From NCBI GenBank assembly GCA_000444245.1, contig ATSW01006733.1, positions 1 to 24,743 on the forward strand: a DNA stretch of 24,743 nucleotides, in the 5' to 3' direction. Numbering within the stretch: position 1 is the stretch's first letter; the number at the start of each line of letters is the position of its first letter. Shown here in pieces: positions 20,930 to 24,743 of the stretch. The notes below the pieces were generated by a model, which was not told where the DNA came from, did not search any database, and worked only from the letters and a program-made list of their open reading frames with translations. Both the position numbers and the translations under genes were made by a program. This stretch comes from Botryllus schlosseri (Eukaryota; Chordata; Ascidiacea; Stolidobranchia; Styelidae).

Positions 20930-20994
20930 TGATAGAGAACCAACGAATTCACGTCTACATGCTATCTGATAGAGAACCAACGAATTCACGTCTA
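20930..20994. repeat. 28-bp exact direct repeat, two copies
   Basis: A 28-bp unit starting TGATAGAGAACCAACGAATT occurs at 20930-20957 and 20967-20994, separated by 9 bp. The lack of mismatches points to a recent local duplication. Confidence 0.85.
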
Positions 20995-21001
20995 GATACC
21001 A

Positions 21002-21204
21002 CACTGTAAACGAAAATGGTGTGTTTTCGCAATTCACACCCTAGCGTAGGGTGTGTTTTGGGTCATCACACCTATTGGGTACTGAATTTGTCATTTACAC
21101 CTAAGCTATTGGTGGAAATGAGCCGAACACACCCCTACACACATATACCATAAGATATACACCCAAAGCATTGGCATTTGGGGTGAATTGTTAAAGATTA
21201 CACC
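21002..21204. repeat. CACTGTAAA repeat with alternating GGTGT/ACACC motifs
   Basis: Starts CACTGTAAACGAAAATGG and alternates GGTGTG and CACACC blocks that can fold back on each other. This type is common in animal genomes. The CACTG start suggests a CACTA/EnSpm-type terminus, but no matching far end was found. A related hairpin (CGAAAATGCGTGTTTTCG) lies at 21459-21476. Confidence 0.45.
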
Positions 21205-21479
21205 TTTTGTCAGACAAATATGAAGTTTGGGATTCAATCCGCGCTAGCCGCTTCCACAAAACTTGACTGTTGAAGTTTTAAGTCTGTGTCGGTCAGAAGC
21301 CTGGTTAAGCAGGCAGGGGTGCGGCAAGTCTGCATTCTTGTTAAAAATTCAGTCGAATCACTGTATACTGATCATTGTATGGGCACTTGAGAACTTCTCT
21401 GCTGTGTCTAACTGTAGGTCGTGTAGGACATATTCTCTTTGGGGTTGAATTATCCACCGAAAATGCGTGTTTTCGCCCA

Positions 21480-22440
21480 CTTTATTGTTGTCCATGTCTT
21501 TAAGGCATCTTGGGTAGGCTTCGGCAATGTTCCATTGCTCAGTTTTTATGGATTTAACCCGGTTCGATCAAGTAAATTCGCCTACGCATATAGTTTCAGC
21601 TTCAGTGACAAATAAGAATTCGTTGTATAACATTCGTGTGCTACATTGACATGAATGAATAATAGCTAAGTCTGCAATATCATATTGTAATTCACATTTA
21701 TCGTGCACTGCGGTACTCTTACTTTGGCTGAAATTTCACCCTGTCTACTATAGTGTGACCGATGTATCTCAAGTGTGTCGCAAAAATACGACACATTATG
21801 AAGTTGTCACGATACTGGTTTATAATTTCTTTCATGTCACGTCAAATGCACAATTGTACATTGTACGTAGCCTATAAATTATGTACAAAATATATCGGGC
21901 CTATTCCGCACAGCATTAGTGTATAACCACAATATAATGCAGGTTAAGGGTATTTAGAGCTGGGAATACTAGAAGGAGTTAAATTTCAGCCACAAACTTA
22001 CGTGAGCAGTACGCAATATGCGCGTAGCAAGAATTCAAATTAGAATGGAACACCAGGTTACGTCACGGAACAATCATTGAATTGGGCGAAAGTGGGACTA
22101 AATTGGGCAAAGTTTCCTGGTTATTTTCATATCTATATTGATGTGTTATTCACTATTTGGTAGCTTTATGAATTGCACACTAAGCCTAACCGACAATTCG
22201 CATACAGCTTTCGGATCGTATCAATGGTTCGATCTATGAAGATAAATCTAGTACTGCAAGACTTTTTGAAGCTTATTATGATGCAATCCGCAGTTTCACA
22301 GCTATCAAATACATATTTCCGATAAATCAATTATAGTATACATACAAATATTCCGGAGATCCTTAACTTCAATATAGTTATTACATCAGTGAGTCAATTG
22401 TCACATCATAATGGAATATACAAACCGTCGTCACCAGAAC
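21480..22440. other. AT-rich region without recognised features
   Basis: I found no supported exon on either strand and no clear repeat ends. Confidence 0.35.
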
Positions 22441-22450
22441 AGCTGCTGCT

Positions 22451-22897
22451 ATGTTTGGCTACAGCTATGTAAAATGTTTCGTTATATACCGTATTTCCGC
22501 GCTTAAGAGACCAGACTGGCTATCGACTGACCGTATTAGTCGTCGTGAATCTGTGAAGAAAGCCTTTTTCGAGATTGAAAATATCTGGATGGTGAGTTAC
22601 ATTTCGTATCTTTACTATTGTAGTATAGAACATTTGTTCCTTTGCGTTTCCAGTACAGATCCGATTCCTGTTACTCAGTGTCGCAGCTGTACTGAACAGA
22701 ATTATATGTAGCAAGTTGGAATTTTAAACGTACCGGTAGTGACGATACATTGAATTCACATAAATTGTTGTATCACCAGTACCGATACCAATCTCCAAGA
22801 CACAGTAGCTCAATGTCTCTAATGGAGATACTGTTGACAGGTCCAGCATTAGCTATGATTATAAACTACGGTAATTTGGGTTTGTGCGACATCGTTT
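22451..22897 (+). CDS. Candidate exons of an unrecognised gene
   Basis: An open stretch ends at 22591 before a strong GTGAGT donor and encodes ALKRPDWLSTDRISRRESV and KKAFFEIENIWM, a charged, protein-like composition. A second candidate exon starts after CACCAG at 22780 (YRYQSPRHSSSMSLMEILL) and runs to 22870 (GTAATT) or 22897 (GTAAGT). Both sides of that junction are phase 0. A competing acceptor at 22654 gives a short frame ending TGA at 22693-22695. I recognise no family. The upstream border is unclear. Confidence 0.35.
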
Positions 22898-23116
22898 GTA
22901 AGTGCATTGAGAAAAAAATCGACTCGATTGTCGTTATATTGATTACCAAAGCACATCACGACCTGTTTAAGTGTAAAGGGTAGCCTACCACTGACTATGC
23001 AGAGCTATGTTTATAGCATAGGCCTATCACCCTGTCATCATCACTGAGCTATATACACATTATATATTATGTTATGTTATGGTAGGAAGGTAAACATATT
23101 ATCTATTCTACTTCAG

Positions 23117-24139
23117 ACTTGCATGGGCAAAGATCGCAAATTTGGGGCTCTTGAAGAATGAAATTATCGATTTCTCCTCATGAGAAAACAAGTGTAACAT
23201 ACAAACAGCAAAGGGCTGAAGCATATGAAGCAATGGTATCTGAGGTGAGCAATGGACATTTGATGAAAGCTTTCGATCCCCGTAAATAGGGGCCCTATAA
23301 ATGTTAATGATATTATGACATGGGTGAAAGTATGACGATGCTATATTGCTATCACTATGAATATGAGAGACTTGACTAGGAACAGGCTTACCTCATTGAA
23401 CATATTTTGCAGTGGCCAACTCAGACTATCTGTTAAGAGTATGTGACCCATCAACCAGACTACTTCTTTTGAAACTACTTCTCTGAGTTCTGTTCATATA
23501 TTTATTTTAATTTGAAGCAGCTTGACATGGATTTGACATAGCCACTTCTATATGCTTGTCATTGAGTAGAAATTGACATCTATTGCTTGAGTAGCAATGC
23601 GCACTACTGCGGTCAACTCGGTGTGCAACAATGCACGGATTAGGTGGGTCTTCAATGTTTTGACCAATATGAAGAGGCAAACATAGCCTTGCCAAAGTAT
23701 ATCAAATTATCCTTTCGATCAATATAAACAAATCATAATATATGCACTTCTTGACTCATGATATGACATACACACGATCTGTGCATATGCACAAATCTGC
23801 TTTTTGTTAGATTCAAGGACTGATTGCTATTAGTAGCAGACTCTTACTCTGTGAATGTGAAATCAAATATGTTGTTGGTGAGTAATATACTATGCGTAGG
23901 ATAGTTACAAAATTGTACTTTAACTCGCTTATTTACAAGCATAAAGCAAGTCAAGCCTACAACATCAGTACACATTTCGGATGTCGTGGGCCTTTCGAAT
24001 CCAATCCAAATTGTCAACTAAACGTTTACCGTATGCCTCATGGTTATTTTTTCAATTTTAGGATGCTGCTATACAAGCTAATATCATGGAATTTCAACCA
24101 AATCGTAAAGGATCGTTATCAAACAGCTTATATTCCAAG
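23117..24139 (+). CDS. Candidate exons of an unrecognised small gene
   Basis: Three splice-bounded stretches: 23117-23244 (after CTACTTCAG, before GTGAGC), 23811-23877 (after TTTTTGTTAG, before GTGAGT) and 24062-24139 (after CAATTTTAG, before GTAATC). ATG 23158 opens MKLSISPHEKTSVTYKQQ and ends in EAYEAMVSE at phase 0. The second exon continues it (IQGLIAISSRLLLCECE) and ends in phase 1. The third reads best in phase 0 (DAAIQANIMEFQPNRKGSL), so either a small exon is missing or the join is wrong. The first exon also holds a frame 23123-23161 (MGKDRKFGALEE) whose TGA overlaps that ATG. No family is recognised. Confidence 0.35.
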
Positions 24140-24189
24140 GTAATCATTATCATTCAGCTAATTTGCAAATTTCCATGTATAGGCTAAGG

Positions 24190-24353
24190 CAGTGGTTCCC
24201 AACGTGGGCGATATCGCCCCCCAGGGGGCGATTTGGCGGTCTAGGGGAGCGAAAATACCGAAGGGGGCGATAGGGGGCGAAAACGGACGAAGGGGGCGAT
24301 AGGGGGCGAAAACAACGGAGGGGCGATGGCGCGTTAAAACGGCTACATGGAGT
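24190..24353. repeat. hAT-like end with GGGGGCGA tandem units
   Basis: Starts CAGTGGTTCCCAACGTGGGC, the well-known hAT start CAGTGGTTCTCAAC, followed by a GATATCGCCCCCCAGGGGGCGA fold-back. A 25-nt G-rich unit occurs at 24260-24284 and again at 24289-24313. The element seems cut off by the next repeat at 24354. Confidence 0.6.
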
Positions 24354-24500
24354 CAGGACCGTAACTGCCGCACCCCAAACCCGCAATTTGGGGGGCGAAC
24401 TCAAAGGGGCCTAANGTTATTTTATGAATTAACATAAATTATAGAGTAATTTTTTTAGAAATTCTTCCCAACTTNAAAAAAAAAATTTCGCGCTGGGCGC
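24354..24500. repeat. hAT copy related to the 11934-12248 element, opposite orientation
   Basis: Starts CAGGACCGTAACTGCCGCAC and continues with ACCCCAAACC, GCAATTTGGGGGG and TAACATAAATTATAGAGT. These match the reverse complement of 12130-12248. The far end was not found before the window edge. It contains two ambiguous bases. Confidence 0.65.
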
Positions 24501-24743
24501 GATTTAATATTGTAATATATATATATTGATTTGGGGGTACCAATCCCCCTTCAACAATAAGCATGGAAATACGCTGTAAATGGAGACTTCGGCGACGGCC
24601 ATTACTGCGCCACGACGCTCCAAGACATATGAAGTTATAGGCCGTGTAACATACGACTCCGAGGAGTAGGCTATGCCAGAACGATCAGCAGCGAGAAGAC
24701 CTTGGCCGAAAAGGAATGCCCTTGTGCTGACCGAAAACTTCGA

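Noticed and set aside
22520-22714. Minus-strand 64-residue frame
   Set aside because: It overlaps the better-supported plus-strand candidate exon and shows no splice or domain support.

Overview
The window looks like invertebrate deuterostome nuclear DNA, most simply an ascidian tunicate; this is an inference from gene style, not a recognised species. The DNA is AT-rich, with short exons, GT-AG introns of 50 bp to about 2 kb, many small hAT-type and other non-autonomous transposons, and scattered ambiguous bases (N) near 18.5-19.7 kb and 24.4 kb. Nothing prokaryotic was seen.

Left part (about 0.4-3.55 kb, + strand): the 5' half of a WDR76/CMR1-type gene. Exons from 783 or 820 onward join in consistent phase through an acidic stretch, the conserved basic helix and the first WD blade, up to an intact donor at 3554. 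The rest of the propeller is not seen. A LINE 3' fragment (3.74-4.04 kb) and a pogo/Tigger-like element (4.29-4.86 kb) follow.

Centre (5.6-15.9 kb, + strand): two tandem paralogous genes, each with five coding exons of nearly identical size. They encode secreted proteins of 254 and 253 residues: signal peptide, Cys-rich N-terminus, eight collagen Gly-X-Y triplets, a CNC motif, a short helical neck and one F5/8 type C (discoidin) domain. The layout is that of collectins and ficolins with a discoidin recognition head, so oligomeric innate-immune lectins are the likely role.

Right-centre (16.5-20.1 kb, - strand, convergent with the second lectin gene): four phase-compatible exons encode the C-terminal 183 residues of a single-pass membrane protein. 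It has a six-cysteine domain very like the BAFF/APRIL-receptor repeat of TACI and BCMA, a long coiled-coil stalk, one membrane helix and a 15-residue basic tail with no death domain. The 5' exon was not found. Its introns hold an intact-ended hAT element nested inside an older hAT-like repeat.

Right end (20.1-24.7 kb): mostly repeats, with weak exon candidates of one or two unrecognised + strand genes (22.45-24.14 kb) and two hAT-like ends at the right edge. Linking the lectins and the receptor into one immune locus is speculative, but they are next to each other.
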